From the NCBI RefSeq assembly GCF_024710845.1, contig NZ_JANJTZ010000010.1:1-64000 (forward strand): a stretch of 64,000 nucleotides of DNA. Reading direction: 5' to 3'. Positions 26,453-34,841 of this stretch are shown in pieces. The translations under genes were made by a program, and so were the position numbers. The notes under the pieces are model-generated. The model was not told the DNA's origin. It searched no databases and saw nothing but the letters and a program-made list of their open reading frames with translations. The stretch is from Mesorhizobium sp. (GTDB lineage: Bacteria > Pseudomonadota > Alphaproteobacteria > Rhizobiales > Rhizobiaceae). Numbering within the stretch: position 1 is the first letter of the stretch; each line of letters begins with the position of its first letter.

Positions 26453-27121
26453 TCAGGCGGCCGCTGGCTGCCGGACCAGCAGCCCGTTCTTGCGGTGGAG
26501 AAACCGGCGCAGGCGGGCATCGTAGTCCGGCACGACCGCATTGCGGACCGACGGGCGCCGGGCGAGGGCCTCGCGCCATTTTCTCACCTTCGGGTATGAC
26601 TCGAACGTGTCGAGACCGGCGATCTGATCAAAGGTATCGAAATAGCGGAAAGCCGGCGCGAACACGGCGTCGACGATGGTGAAGGCCTCGCCCGCGAAAT
26701 AGGGCCCATCGCCCAGCTCGGATTCAATCCGCGCGAACTTGTCCTTCAGGCCGGCCGCGGCCGCGTCGAACGCCTTCTGCTCGGTTGTCGTTTCGATCGT
26801 CCAGATGTCTCCCAGGATTGCTGATCCGAATTCCATCCAAGCGCGATGACGCGCCCGTGTGACCGGATGTTGCGGATGAAGCCGCGGCTCGTGCACCTCG
26901 TCGAGATACTCGACGATTGCCGAGCTTTCGAACAGCACATCGTCGCCCACCTTCAACAGGGGCACCTTGCCGCGCGGCGAGATCGCCAGGAACCATTCGG
27001 GCTTGTTGTCCAGATCGATGTCGACGCGTTCGAACGGCACGCCTTTTTCGGCAAGCACGATTGCGGCGCGCTGGACATATGGACAGAGATCGAACGAAAC
27101 GAGGGTAAGCTTTTCGGACAC
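26453..27121 (-). CDS. Glutathione S-transferase family protein
   Basis: A 222-residue cytosolic protein. The thioredoxin-like N-terminal domain (residues 1-80) has CPYVQRAAIVLAEKGV, with the catalytic Cys of the omega/beta-type CPxxQR motif, and FLAISPRGKVPLL (cis-Pro) and ESSAIVEYLDE for glutathione binding. The helical C-terminal domain contains GEAFTIVDAVFAP (N-capping box and hydrophobic staple). It probably conjugates or reduces electrophiles with glutathione; the substrate is unknown. It is divergent from a MarR regulator, and the 106-bp gap carries two matching palindromes, so its expression is probably controlled by that repressor. ATG start at 27121, with GGAGATACC upstream. Confidence 0.92.
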   Translation of the reverse strand: MSEKLTLVSFDLCPYVQRAAIVLAEKGVPFERVDIDLDNKPEWFLAISPRGKVPLLKVGDDVLFESSAIVEYLDEVHEPRLHPQHPVTRARHRAWMEFGSAILGDIWTIETTTEQKAFDAAAAGLKDKFARIESELGDGPYFAGEAFTIVDAVFAPAFRYFDTFDQIAGLDTFESYPKVRKWREALARRPSVRNAVVPDYDARLRRFLHRKNGLLVRQPAAA

Positions 27122-27146
27122 GGCGGTATCTCCTTCGAGGATGTTA

Positions 27147-27160
27147 GATGCAGTTGCATC
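27147..27160. promoter_or_regulatory. MarR-type operator 1 (GATGCA-N2-TGCATC)
   Basis: GATGCAGTTGCATC is a perfect 6+6 inverted repeat with a 2-bp centre, 26 bp upstream of the GST start. The same core recurs at 27194. It is the likely binding site of the divergent MarR protein. Confidence 0.65.
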
Positions 27161-27193
27161 GAGTTATGTGCGTCATGCTGCAATGTCAATCTT

Positions 27194-27207
27194 GATGCAA
27201 TTGCATG
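27194..27207. promoter_or_regulatory. MarR-type operator 2 (GATGCA-N2-TGCATG)
   Basis: GATGCAATTGCATG contains the perfect 12-bp palindrome ATGCAATTGCAT, 21 bp before the marR start. Its centre is 47 bp from that of operator 1. Two copies of one palindrome in a divergent gap strongly suggest repression in both directions. Confidence 0.65.
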
Positions 27208-27227
27208 AAATCAACTATCAGTGAGTC

Positions 27228-27662
27228 ATGAAGAGCAAGCCTGATCAAGCGACGGTCGCCGCGTGGATCGGCCTGTCACGTGCCCAGCGCGTGGCGATGT
27301 CGGTCGTCGAGGCCCGCCTGAAGGCGGAGGGGTTGCCGGCTCTGTCCTGGTACGACGCGCTGTGGGAGCTGGAGAAGGCAGGGGAAGCGGGGCTGCGGCC
27401 TTACGAGCTCGAACGCGCCATGCTGTTTGAGCAATACAACCTTTCGCGGCTAGCGCAGCGTCTCGCCGAAGCCGGCCTGATCAACAAGGAAGCGTGCGAG
27501 GCCGATGCCCGCGGCCAGACGCTGAAGATCACCCAGGCCGGCCGCGAAATGCGGCGGCGCATGTGGGAGACGTATTCGCGCGCGATCGAGGAGGCCGTCG
27601 GGGCAAAGTTATCCGTCTCGGAGGCAAGATCGCTGGCCGAATTGCTGCGGAAGCTCGAATAA
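27228..27662 (+). CDS. MarR family transcriptional regulator
   Basis: A 144-residue winged-helix regulator. The helix-turn-helix spans roughly residues 50-85 (LRPYELERAMLFEQYNLSRLAQRLAEAGLI), and the wing follows (ADARGQTLKITQAGREM). Dimerisation helices lie at both ends. It is divergent from the GST gene across a 106-bp gap with two near-identical GATGCAnnTGCAT palindromes. The simplest reading is autorepression plus repression of the GST, relieved by an electrophilic or phenolic compound. The P450 gene 127 bp downstream in the same direction may also be under its control. Confidence 0.9.
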   Translation: MKSKPDQATVAAWIGLSRAQRVAMSVVEARLKAEGLPALSWYDALWELEKAGEAGLRPYELERAMLFEQYNLSRLAQRLAEAGLINKEACEADARGQTLKITQAGREMRRRMWETYSRAIEEAVGAKLSVSEARSLAELLRKLE

Positions 27663-27789
27663 CCGCACGGGTGACTGCCGGGCTGGTAGGCATCTCGCGC
27701 AGGGGCAGTGAAAGTCCTGGCCTCATCGTTGACGCTTTGCCGCCGCTCCGAAGCGCGATAGGACTTCGTCGAACCGGAGAGGCTACGAC

Positions 27790-29004
27790 TTGCCGGAAAC
27801 GTTCGACATCGTCTCGCCGGGATTCCACGCGGATCCGTTTCCGACGCTTGCGCGGATGCGGGAAGCTGGGCCGGTCGTGCAGATGAAGCTGCCGATCCTC
27901 GGCCGCATCTGGCTGACGACCACGCATGCGGCTTCCGCCGAACTGCTCAAGGACAGCGAGCGCTTTGCGCGCGATCCCGGCAATGCCGGCAGCCGGACGC
28001 AGGAGCGCGTGCTGAAGGTACTGCCGGCGACGCTCGGCCTGCTCGCGAAGAACATGCTCGGCCTCGACGATCCCGAGCACCGCCGCCTGCGATCCCTCGT
28101 CGACCAGGCTTTCGCGCGCCAAGGTGTTGCGGGGATAAAGCCGATGATCGAGCAGGTCGCCGACCGGCTGCTGGACCGGCTCGAAGGCAAGCCCGATGCC
28201 GAGCTGATGCAGGCCTATTGCCGCGACCTACCGCTGTCGGTCATCTGCGCGATGCTTGGGCTGCCGGAAAAGGATCACGACTGGTTCAAGGGCTGGCTCG
28301 GCAATCTGACCGACACCGCTAACATCTGGGCGGTGGTGCGGGCGGTGCCGGGTGTCTGGCGCATGGTGAGCTACCTGAGGACGGTGTCGCGGCCGGGCGG
28401 AGGAGCGCATCCCGACGGATTGATCACGGCGCTGCGGGAGGCGCGGACCGAGCATGGCGATCTGTCCGAGGACGAGCTCGTGGCAATGATCTTCCTTCTG
28501 TTCGGCGCTGGACAGGAGACCACGACCCATCTCATCGCCGGCGGCATCTGGGCGCTGCTCGTACATCCCGACGAAAGAGACAGGTTGAGCGCCGACGCCT
28601 CGCTGATGCCCGGCACGGTGGAGGAGTGCCTGCGCTGGGTCAGCCCGGTGCAGATGACCAAGCCGCGCTTTGCCCGGGCCGATATGGAATGGCAGGGCAG
28701 GCGGTTCCGCCGCGGCGACATGTTCGCGGCTTTTCTCAGCGCGGCGAACGCCGATCCGGGAAAGTTCGAAGCGCCGGAGCGTTTCGAGATCGGCCGGCAT
28801 CCGATTCCGCACCTGTCGTTCGGAACGGGCGTGCATTTCTGTCTCGGCTTCCAGTTGGCGCGCGCCGAAGTGCGGATCGCGATCGAGAGGCTCTTCGCGC
28901 GATTTCCGGATCTGCGTCTGGCTGTGCCGCCGCAGAAGATCTCCTGGCGCAGGCGCGTCGGCATCCGCGCCCTGGCGCAACTGCCAGTTCGGTTAGCCCA
29001 TTGA
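27790..29004 (+). CDS. Cytochrome P450
   Basis: A 404-residue soluble class I bacterial P450. The TTG start at 27790 is supported by GGAGAGG eight bases upstream. The oxygen-activating I-helix motif is FGAGQETTTH (residues ~237-246), the K-helix ExxR is EECLRW, and the heme-binding loop is SFGTGVHFCLGFQLAR with the thiolate ligand at Cys351. All hallmarks are intact. The redox partners (ferredoxin and reductase) are not encoded nearby. The substrate is unknown; the GST and MarR neighbours suggest oxidation of a xenobiotic or signalling compound. Its TGA overlaps the TTG start of the DMT gene (TTGA), so the pair is translationally coupled. Confidence 0.95.
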   Translation: MPETFDIVSPGFHADPFPTLARMREAGPVVQMKLPILGRIWLTTTHAASAELLKDSERFARDPGNAGSRTQERVLKVLPATLGLLAKNMLGLDDPEHRRLRSLVDQAFARQGVAGIKPMIEQVADRLLDRLEGKPDAELMQAYCRDLPLSVICAMLGLPEKDHDWFKGWLGNLTDTANIWAVVRAVPGVWRMVSYLRTVSRPGGGAHPDGLITALREARTEHGDLSEDELVAMIFLLFGAGQETTTHLIAGGIWALLVHPDERDRLSADASLMPGTVEECLRWVSPVQMTKPRFARADMEWQGRRFRRGDMFAAFLSAANADPGKFEAPERFEIGRHPIPHLSFGTGVHFCLGFQLARAEVRIAIERLFARFPDLRLAVPPQKISWRRRVGIRALAQLPVRLAH

Positions 29005-29918
29005 ACGCGCCCGCGCCGCATTCGACCTTCGCCACCGGCCGCGGCAAGCTGCTCGGCCATCTGGCGATGGTGGGGTTTGCCGCATTCGTCGCCGGCTCCT
29101 TCTCGCTCGGCGCGATCGCGGCGCCCCATGTTGCGCCGGCAGCACTCAACACCGCGCGCTTCGTCATCGGGACGGGCATCATGGCGGGAGTCGCCCTGTC
29201 GCTGGCCGGCGGCCGGATCGAGCGTCCGCGCGCTGTCTGGCGCTACGGCATTCTCGGCGCTTTGATGGCCGTGTTCTTCATCACCATGTTCGTCGCGTTG
29301 CGGTTGACCGACCCGGTTTCGACGGGTGCCGTTTTCACGCTGATGCCGATTGCCAGCGCCGGTTTCGGCTGGCTGTTCCTCGGCCAGATGCCCCGCGGCG
29401 TGGTGGTCGCGAGCCTGGTGCTTGCGGCGCTCGGTTCGCTCTGGGTGATTTTCCGCGGCGACCTATCGGCAGCGGCGAATTTCGAGGTCGGCAAGGGCGA
29501 ACTCATCTTCTTCGTCGGCGTGCTGTGCCATGCCGCCTACGGCCCGCTGCTGCGCCGCTTCAACCGGGGCGAGACGGGGGTCGTCTTCACGCTCTGGACG
29601 GTGGCGGCAACGGGTCTGTGCATTGCCGCCTGGGGCTGGCGCGACATCGTCGCGACCGACTGGGTGGGCCTGCCGCCGGAGGCCTGGCTGGCGATCCTCT
29701 ATCTCGGGACGTTCACCACCGGCGGCACGTTCTTCCTCACCCAATACGCTTCGATGCGGCTGCCGGCCGCGAAGGTGCTCGCCTACACCTATCTGACGCC
29801 TGGATTCATCATCTTCTACGAAGGCTTGCTCGGGCATGGCTGGGCGAGCGTCGGTGTGGCTGCCGGCGCCGGGATCACCGTGCTCGGCCTCGCGGTCATG
29901 GCGCTGGCGCGGGACTGA
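29001..29918 (+). CDS. EamA/DMT superfamily transporter
   Basis: A 305-residue integral membrane protein with about ten hydrophobic segments in two EamA repeats (residues ~20-150 and ~165-300), the family's usual size and layout. The TTG at 29001 overlaps the P450 stop (TTGA). An alternative ATG at 29068 would cut into the first helix. Conserved segments include ALNTARFVIGTGI, MLTPIASAGFGW-like helix 4 (LMPIASAGFGWLFLGQMP) and AKVLAYTYLTPGFIIFYEG in the second repeat. It probably exports a metabolite; the coupling to the P450 suggests that its cargo is the P450 product or substrate. Confidence 0.88.
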   Translation: MNAPAPHSTFATGRGKLLGHLAMVGFAAFVAGSFSLGAIAAPHVAPAALNTARFVIGTGIMAGVALSLAGGRIERPRAVWRYGILGALMAVFFITMFVALRLTDPVSTGAVFTLMPIASAGFGWLFLGQMPRGVVVASLVLAALGSLWVIFRGDLSAAANFEVGKGELIFFVGVLCHAAYGPLLRRFNRGETGVVFTLWTVAATGLCIAAWGWRDIVATDWVGLPPEAWLAILYLGTFTTGGTFFLTQYASMRLPAAKVLAYTYLTPGFIIFYEGLLGHGWASVGVAAGAGITVLGLAVMALARD

Positions 29919-29984
29919 CGTCCAGCCACACTGGCGCTGCAATCAGGGAGGAGGCTGGCCGCGATCGAACGCATGGAGGCCGAC

Positions 29985-30443
29985 ATGTCACGGACAGCCT
30001 GGATGATCGCAGCGCTTCTCGCCATTGCTGCTGCGGGTGTTGCCTTTGCCGACGAACCGGAGAGCCCAGCCATGACGAGTTCCGCCGCGGTATCGAACGT
30101 CGATTGGGCCGGCAATTGGACGCGGATGGAGCTGGCCGGCAAGGACGGCGCGCTCAAGCCGCTGCCGGCGGCGGCGAAGCTGCTCTTCGAAGTGGACAGG
30201 AATCTGTACGTCTCCCTTTCCATCGGCTGCAACCGCATCGGGACCCAGATCGTGCCGGGGGAGGGTATGAGTGTCACCTTCGCGCCGGGCATGGCGACGG
30301 AAATGGCCTGTCCTGGCGAGATCGGCGATGCCGAACAAAGACTGACCGACGCGATCGAGAAGGTCGCGGGCTACGAAATGCGCGGATCGGATGTGGTCCT
30401 CCTCGACGCGGCAGGCAGGCCGCTGATGCTGATCGGCCGCTGA
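29985..30443 (+). CDS. META-domain (HslJ-like) secreted protein
   Basis: About 152 residues. The start is taken at the ATG at 29985, which opens a signal peptide (MSRTAWMIAALLAIAAAG, cleavage near AFA-DE); an in-frame ATG at 29973 gives four more residues. The mature part has the META pattern: WAGNWTRMEL, SIGCNRIGTQ, TFAPGMATEMACPGE, AEQRLTDAIEKV and a last strand VVLLDAAGRPLML. HslJ/META proteins are periplasmic or lipoproteins linked to stress or novobiocin resistance, without a known biochemical activity. Convergent with the rutR-like gene, seven bases apart. Confidence 0.8.
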   Translation: MSRTAWMIAALLAIAAAGVAFADEPESPAMTSSAAVSNVDWAGNWTRMELAGKDGALKPLPAAAKLLFEVDRNLYVSLSIGCNRIGTQIVPGEGMSVTFAPGMATEMACPGEIGDAEQRLTDAIEKVAGYEMRGSDVVLLDAAGRPLMLIGR

Positions 30444-30450
30444 GACGACG

Positions 30451-31083
30451 TCATCCCTTTGGCCGCAGGCCGTCGACGAAAAGCTGCTCCAGGAAGCGCG
30501 CCGCATCTTCGAACCGGCCGTCGCCGCCGCGATCGGGACCGAGCACGGCGCGCACCTGGACGTCGAAATCGGCGTAGTGCTGGGTGGTCGCCCAGATCGA
30601 GAAGATCAGGTGGTAGGGGTCGGTCCTGGCGATGCGGCCGGAGCGCATCCAGCCGCGGATGATCACGGCCTTCTCGTCGACAAGCTGCTTGAGTTCGCCT
30701 TCCAGCATCGGCAGGATGCGCGGCGCGCCCTGCAGGATCTCGTTGGCAAAGATGCGGCTTTCTCGCGGATAGTCGCGGGCCATCTCGATCTTGCGGCGGA
30801 TGTAGCTGCGCAGCTCCGTCAGCGGATCGCCCTCGTCGTCGAGTTCGCGCAATGGCGCGAGCCAAGTGTCGAGAAGGCGCTGGATCAGCGTGGTGAAGAT
30901 GTCTTCCTTGCGCCGGAAATAATAGAGCAGGTTGGGCTTCGACATGCCGGCGGCAGCGGCGATCTGGTCGATGGTGGAGCCGCGGAATCCGTGCGTGGAG
31001 AAGACCTCCAGCGCCGCCTCGAGGATGGTTTCGCGCTTCTGCGTCTGGATGCGCGTGCGGGGACGGGCGGCCGAGCCTTCCAT
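30451..31083 (-). CDS. rutR: RutR-like TetR family regulator of pyrimidine catabolism
   Basis: A TetR-type repressor of 210 residues from the ATG at 31083; a TTG at 31122 would add 13 residues, and neither has a clear Shine-Dalgarno. The N-terminal HTH has STIDQIAAAAGMSKPNLLYYFRRKEDIF. The ligand domain matches E. coli RutR closely: LDTWLAPLRELDDE, ARDYPRESRIFANEIL, LVDEKAVIIRGWMRSG, HLIFSIWATTQHYADFDVQV. RutR senses uracil or thymine and represses pyrimidine degradation. It is divergent from the beta-alanine aminotransferase, and the shared gap contains a RutR-box-like palindrome. Assignment as the local pyrimidine regulator is inference from similarity plus context. Confidence 0.85.
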   Translation of the reverse strand: MEGSAARPRTRIQTQKRETILEAALEVFSTHGFRGSTIDQIAAAAGMSKPNLLYYFRRKEDIFTTLIQRLLDTWLAPLRELDDEGDPLTELRSYIRRKIEMARDYPRESRIFANEILQGAPRILPMLEGELKQLVDEKAVIIRGWMRSGRIARTDPYHLIFSIWATTQHYADFDVQVRAVLGPDRGGDGRFEDAARFLEQLFVDGLRPKG

Positions 31084-31227
31084 GTCAAAGGACCGTCCGG
31101 AAAACCGCCGGTCGCGGGACAATCTGGACCAACAGACTGGACCAGTTACTGGAGCGCCGTGGAGCGCGCATCGACCCTGCCTTTTCGTCTATCAATCGCT
31201 TGACCGCCCGTCTGGCGGTGCTAACCT

Positions 31228-31243
31228 TTGTCCATTCGGTCAA
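31228..31243. promoter_or_regulatory. Candidate RutR operator in the rutR/aminotransferase gap
   Basis: TTGTCCATTCGGTCAA matches TTGACCAnnTGGTCAA at 12 of 14 defined positions. It lies 80 bp before the aminotransferase ATG and about 145 bp from rutR. A direct repeat CTGGACCA (31124 and 31137) nearer rutR may be a second half-site pair. Confidence 0.5.
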
Positions 31244-31322
31244 AAATGCGTAGCACAGCTTCGCCCGAATAACCAAGCGTTGGCGCAGTCTCACCGGCGA
31301 CAGAACAAGGGGAAGCTTGGTC

Positions 31323-32648
31323 ATGTATCACACGCGAGTCGTTCCGAACGATCTCAATGCCTTCTGGATGCCGTTCACCGCGAACCGGCAGTTCAAGCAG
31401 GCGCCGCGCATGTTCGTTTCGGCGAAGGACATGCATTTCACCACGACGGACGGTCGCAAGGTGCTGGACGGCACGGCCGGCCTCTGGTGCGTGAACGCCG
31501 GCCACTGCCGCCCGAAGATCACCGAAGCGATCCAGCAGCAGGCCGCCGAGCTGGACTATGCGCCGGCCTTCCAGATGGGTCATCCGCTGGCGTTCGAATT
31601 CGCCAACCGGCTGATCGACATCGCCCCGAAGGGCATGGAACACGTGTTCTTCACCAATTCCGGCTCCGAATCCGTCGAAACCGCGCTGAAGATGGCGATC
31701 GCCTATCACCGCGCCCGCGGCGACGGTTCGCGCACCAGGCTCATCGGCCGTGAGCGCGGTTATCACGGCGTCAATTTCGGCGGCATCTCGGTCGGCGGCA
31801 TCGTCACCAACCGCAAGATGTTCGGCACGCTCCTGACCGGCGTCGACCATATGCCGCATACGCACCTGCCGGCGCAGAACAGCTTCACCAAGGGTGAGCC
31901 CGAGCATGGCGCCAATCTCGCCGACGAACTGGAGCGCATCGTCACGCTGCATGACGCCTCGACCATCGCCGCGGTGATCGTCGAGCCGGTTGCGGGCTCG
32001 ACCGGCGTGCTTATCCCGCCGAAGGGCTATCTGAAGAAGCTGCGCGAGATCTGCACCAAGCACGGCATCCTGTTGATTTTCGACGAGGTCATCACCGGCT
32101 TCGGCCGCCTCGGCGCGCCGTTCGGGGCCGACTATTTCGGCGTGACGCCGGACATCATCACCACCGCCAAGGGCATCACCAATGGCGTGATCCCGATGGG
32201 CGCGGTGTTCGTGAAGAAGGAGATCCACGACGCGTTCATGACCGGGCCGGAACATCTGATCGAGTTCTTCCACGGCTACACCTATTCCGGCAATCCGATC
32301 GCCTGCGCCGCCGGCATCGGCACGCTCGACACCTACAAGGAAGAGGGGCTGCTGACGCGTGGCGAGGAGCTTGCGCCATACTGGGAGGATGCGCTGCATT
32401 CGCTCAAGGGCGAGCCGCACGTGATCGACATCCGCAATATCGGCCTCGTCGGCGCGATCGAACTCGAATCCATTCCCGGGCATCCGACCAAGCGCGCCTT
32501 CCAGGCCTTCGTGAAGGCGTTCGAGCGCGGGGCGCTGATCCGCACCACGGGCGACATCATCGCGCTTTCGCCGCCGCTGATCATCACCAAGGGCCAGATC
32601 AACGAACTGATCGACCACGTCCGCGAGGTCCTGAGGATGGTGGATTGA
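31323..32648 (+). CDS. Omega-amino acid (beta-alanine):pyruvate aminotransferase, class III
   Basis: A 441-residue PLP enzyme that would move the amino group of beta-alanine or beta-aminoisobutyrate to pyruvate, the last step after pyrimidine ring opening. The ATG at 31323 is preferred to a TTG at 31317 because AGGGGAAG then sits at a normal distance. It resembles Pseudomonas omega-APT along its length: FWMPFTANRQF, GLWCVNAGHCRPKI, GRERGYHGVNFGG, FDEVITGFGRLG (PLP-binding Asp), and the Schiff-base lysine Lys283 in TTAKGITNGVIPMGAV. Its stop overlaps the TTG of the cupin gene, so the pyrimidine operon is tightly packed. Confidence 0.9.
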   Translation: MYHTRVVPNDLNAFWMPFTANRQFKQAPRMFVSAKDMHFTTTDGRKVLDGTAGLWCVNAGHCRPKITEAIQQQAAELDYAPAFQMGHPLAFEFANRLIDIAPKGMEHVFFTNSGSESVETALKMAIAYHRARGDGSRTRLIGRERGYHGVNFGGISVGGIVTNRKMFGTLLTGVDHMPHTHLPAQNSFTKGEPEHGANLADELERIVTLHDASTIAAVIVEPVAGSTGVLIPPKGYLKKLREICTKHGILLIFDEVITGFGRLGAPFGADYFGVTPDIITTAKGITNGVIPMGAVFVKKEIHDAFMTGPEHLIEFFHGYTYSGNPIACAAGIGTLDTYKEEGLLTRGEELAPYWEDALHSLKGEPHVIDIRNIGLVGAIELESIPGHPTKRAFQAFVKAFERGALIRTTGDIIALSPPLIITKGQINELIDHVREVLRMVD

Positions 32649-32941
32649 CGTTCCGCGCCCGCGAAGTCGCCACCTCGACCGTGATGATCGATGACGAGCG
32701 GGTGCGCGTCACGCGCTGGGACTTCGCACCGGGCGCGGAAACCGGATGGCACCGTCACGGCATGGACTACGTCGTGACGACGCTCACGCCGTGCGTCTTC
32801 CTGCTGGAGGAGCCGGGCGGCGGCTCTCGGCGCGTCGAGATGGAGGCCGGCGTCGCCTATCGGCGCGGCGAGGGCGTCGAGCACAATGTCGTCAACGGTG
32901 GGACGGAGCCGATGGCCTTCGTCGAAGTGGAACTGAAATAG
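32645..32941 (+). CDS. Small cupin-domain protein in the pyrimidine operon
   Basis: A 98-residue single-domain cupin. The TTG start overlaps the aminotransferase TGA (TTGA, 32645-32648). Cupin motif 1 is GAETGWHRHGMDYV and motif 2 contains GEGVEHNVVNGG, giving potential metal ligands at three histidines. Most of the protein is this one beta-barrel. Its role in the pathway is unknown; possibilities are a small-molecule isomerase/hydrolase or a ligand-binding protein. It is ten bases before the ureidopropionase gene, so it is certainly in the operon. Confidence 0.8.
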   Translation: MTFRAREVATSTVMIDDERVRVTRWDFAPGAETGWHRHGMDYVVTTLTPCVFLLEEPGGGSRRVEMEAGVAYRRGEGVEHNVVNGGTEPMAFVEVELK

Positions 32942-32950
32942 GAGCATCCC

Positions 32951-34201
32951 ATGGCAGCCCCCGGCGAGAATCTGCGAATCAATCCAGACCGTTTGTGGGA
33001 CTCGCTGATGGAGATGGCGAAGATCGGGCCCGGGGTCGCCGGCGGCAACAACCGCCAGACGCTGACCGACGAGGACGGCGAGGGGCGGCACCTGTTCAAG
33101 CGCTGGTGCGACGCGGCGGGCCTGACTATGGGCGTCGACCAGATGGGCACCATGTTCGCGCGGCGCGAGGGGACGGATCCGGACGCGCTGCCGGTCTATG
33201 TCGGTTCGCATCTCGACACGCAGCCGACGGGCGGCAAGTTCGACGGGGTGCTGGGCGTGCTCGGCGGGCTGGAAGTCGTCCGCACCCTGAACGATCTCGG
33301 CATCAAGACGAAGCACCCGATCGTCGTCACCAACTGGACCAACGAGGAAGGCACACGCTTTGCGCCGGCCATGCTGGCGTCCGGCGTGTTCGCCGGCGTA
33401 CACGAACAGGACTGGGCTTACGACCGCAAGGACGCCAAGGGCAAACGCTTCGGCGACGAGCTGGAGCGCATCGGCTGGAAGGGCGACGAGGAAGTCGGCC
33501 AGCGCAAGATGAAGGCTTTCTTCGAACTGCATATCGAGCAGGGGCCGATCCTCGAGGACGAGGGCATCGACATCGGCGTCGTGACCCACGGCCAGGGGCT
33601 GAAATGGCTGCAGGTGACGCTGACCGGCAAGGAGGCGCATACCGGCTCGACGCCCATGCCCAAGCGCCGCAATGCCGGGCTCGGCATGGCGCGGGTGACC
33701 GAGATGGTGCACGAGGTGGCGATGGACTACCAGCCGGACGCCGTCGGCGCGATCGGCCATATGGAGGTCTATCCGAATTCGCGCAACATCATCGCCGGGC
33801 GCTGCGTCTTCACCATCGACATCCGCTCGCCGGACAAGGCCGTCCTCGATGAAATGGACGCGCGCATCCGCGCCGGCGTCGAACTGATCTGCGAGGCGCT
33901 CGACATCAAATACGAGATCGAGCAGGTCGGCCATTTCGACCCGGTCACCTTCGACGAGGGCTGCGTCAAGGCGATCCGCGACGCGGCGACACGCCTCGGT
34001 TACACGCACCGCAATATCGTCTCCGGGGCGGGGCACGACGCCTGCTGGATCAACCGGGTGGCGCCGACCGCGATGGTGATGTGTCCCTGCGTCGATGGCC
34101 TGTCGCACAACGAGGCCGAGGATATTTCAAAGGAATGGGCGGCCGCAGGGGCGGACGTGCTGTTCCACGCGGTGGTCGAGACGGCGGAGATCGTGGGGTG
34201 A
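32951..34201 (+). CDS. Beta-ureidopropionase / N-carbamoyl amino acid amidohydrolase (Zn-dependent M20 family)
   Basis: A 416-residue hydrolase that would release CO2 and NH3 from N-carbamoyl-beta-alanine, the third step of reductive pyrimidine catabolism. Metal ligands are visible in order: VGSHLDTQPTGGKFDG (His and bridging Asp), NWTNEEGTRF (Glu-Glu), ELHIEQGPILE (His), and SGAGHDACW (His). The dimerisation lid domain (~220-330) starts with TGKEAHTGSTPMPKRRNA. ATG with AGGAGCATCCC upstream. The hydantoinase/carbamoylase family also includes allantoate amidohydrolase, but hydA and preTA nearby favour the ureidopropionase role. Confidence 0.9.
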   Translation: MAAPGENLRINPDRLWDSLMEMAKIGPGVAGGNNRQTLTDEDGEGRHLFKRWCDAAGLTMGVDQMGTMFARREGTDPDALPVYVGSHLDTQPTGGKFDGVLGVLGGLEVVRTLNDLGIKTKHPIVVTNWTNEEGTRFAPAMLASGVFAGVHEQDWAYDRKDAKGKRFGDELERIGWKGDEEVGQRKMKAFFELHIEQGPILEDEGIDIGVVTHGQGLKWLQVTLTGKEAHTGSTPMPKRRNAGLGMARVTEMVHEVAMDYQPDAVGAIGHMEVYPNSRNIIAGRCVFTIDIRSPDKAVLDEMDARIRAGVELICEALDIKYEIEQVGHFDPVTFDEGCVKAIRDAATRLGYTHRNIVSGAGHDACWINRVAPTAMVMCPCVDGLSHNEAEDISKEWAAAGADVLFHAVVETAEIVG

Positions 34202-34205
34202 GAGC

Positions 34206-34841
34206 TTGACAGTCGCCACGGTTCTGGCCTTCGCCGCCATGGCGGCGCTGTTGATCATGTCACCCGGTCCCAATGGGGTGCTGATCGCCAAGACCGTTCC
34301 GACGTCGGGCAAGGCCGCCGGGTTCGCCAATATTGCAGGTTTCGCGGTCGCGTTCTTCGTTCATGGTGCCTTCGCGACCTTCGGCTTCTCAGTGCTGCTT
34401 CTCCAGTCGGCCAATCTGTTCCTTGTCGTAAAGCTGGCCGGTGCGGCGTATCTGATCTGGATCGGCGTCAAGGCGCTGATCGAAGCGTTTCGCGGCGCGC
34501 CCGCAGAGCTCATCGAGGTGCCGCCGGCGCGGAACAGGCGATCGCTGGCGAAGGCATTCGGCGAGGGGTTCCTCACCAATGCGCTGAATCCGAAAGTGGC
34601 GATGTTCTACATCGCCGCGTTTCCTCAGTTCATCCCGCACGACAGCGCCACTCCCGCGGCCGCATTCCTGCTCGTCGCGGTGCATGCCCTGCTGAACATG
34701 GCCTGGTTCGGGCCGATGGTGCTGCTGTTCGACCGGCTTTCGCGGGTCGCGCGCAGCGGCCGGGTACAGCGCTTCGTCAAAGGATTGACCGGCGCGGTGT
34801 TCGTCGGCTTCGGGATCAAGCTCGCGACGCTGAGGGTCTGA
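34206..34841 (+). CDS. LysE family translocator
   Basis: A 211-residue membrane protein with about six hydrophobic segments, the LysE/RhtB size. The TTG at 34206 follows the hydrolase stop by four bases, with GTGAGAG as the likely ribosome site. The family motif near the N-terminus is IMSPGPNGVLIAKT, and GFLTNALNPKVAMFYIAAFPQF is the conserved middle segment. It is an exporter of amino acids or related small molecules. In this operon it may release beta-alanine-like intermediates when they accumulate; that is inference. Confidence 0.88.
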   Translation: MTVATVLAFAAMAALLIMSPGPNGVLIAKTVPTSGKAAGFANIAGFAVAFFVHGAFATFGFSVLLLQSANLFLVVKLAGAAYLIWIGVKALIEAFRGAPAELIEVPPARNRRSLAKAFGEGFLTNALNPKVAMFYIAAFPQFIPHDSATPAAAFLLVAVHALLNMAWFGPMVLLFDRLSRVARSGRVQRFVKGLTGAVFVGFGIKLATLRV

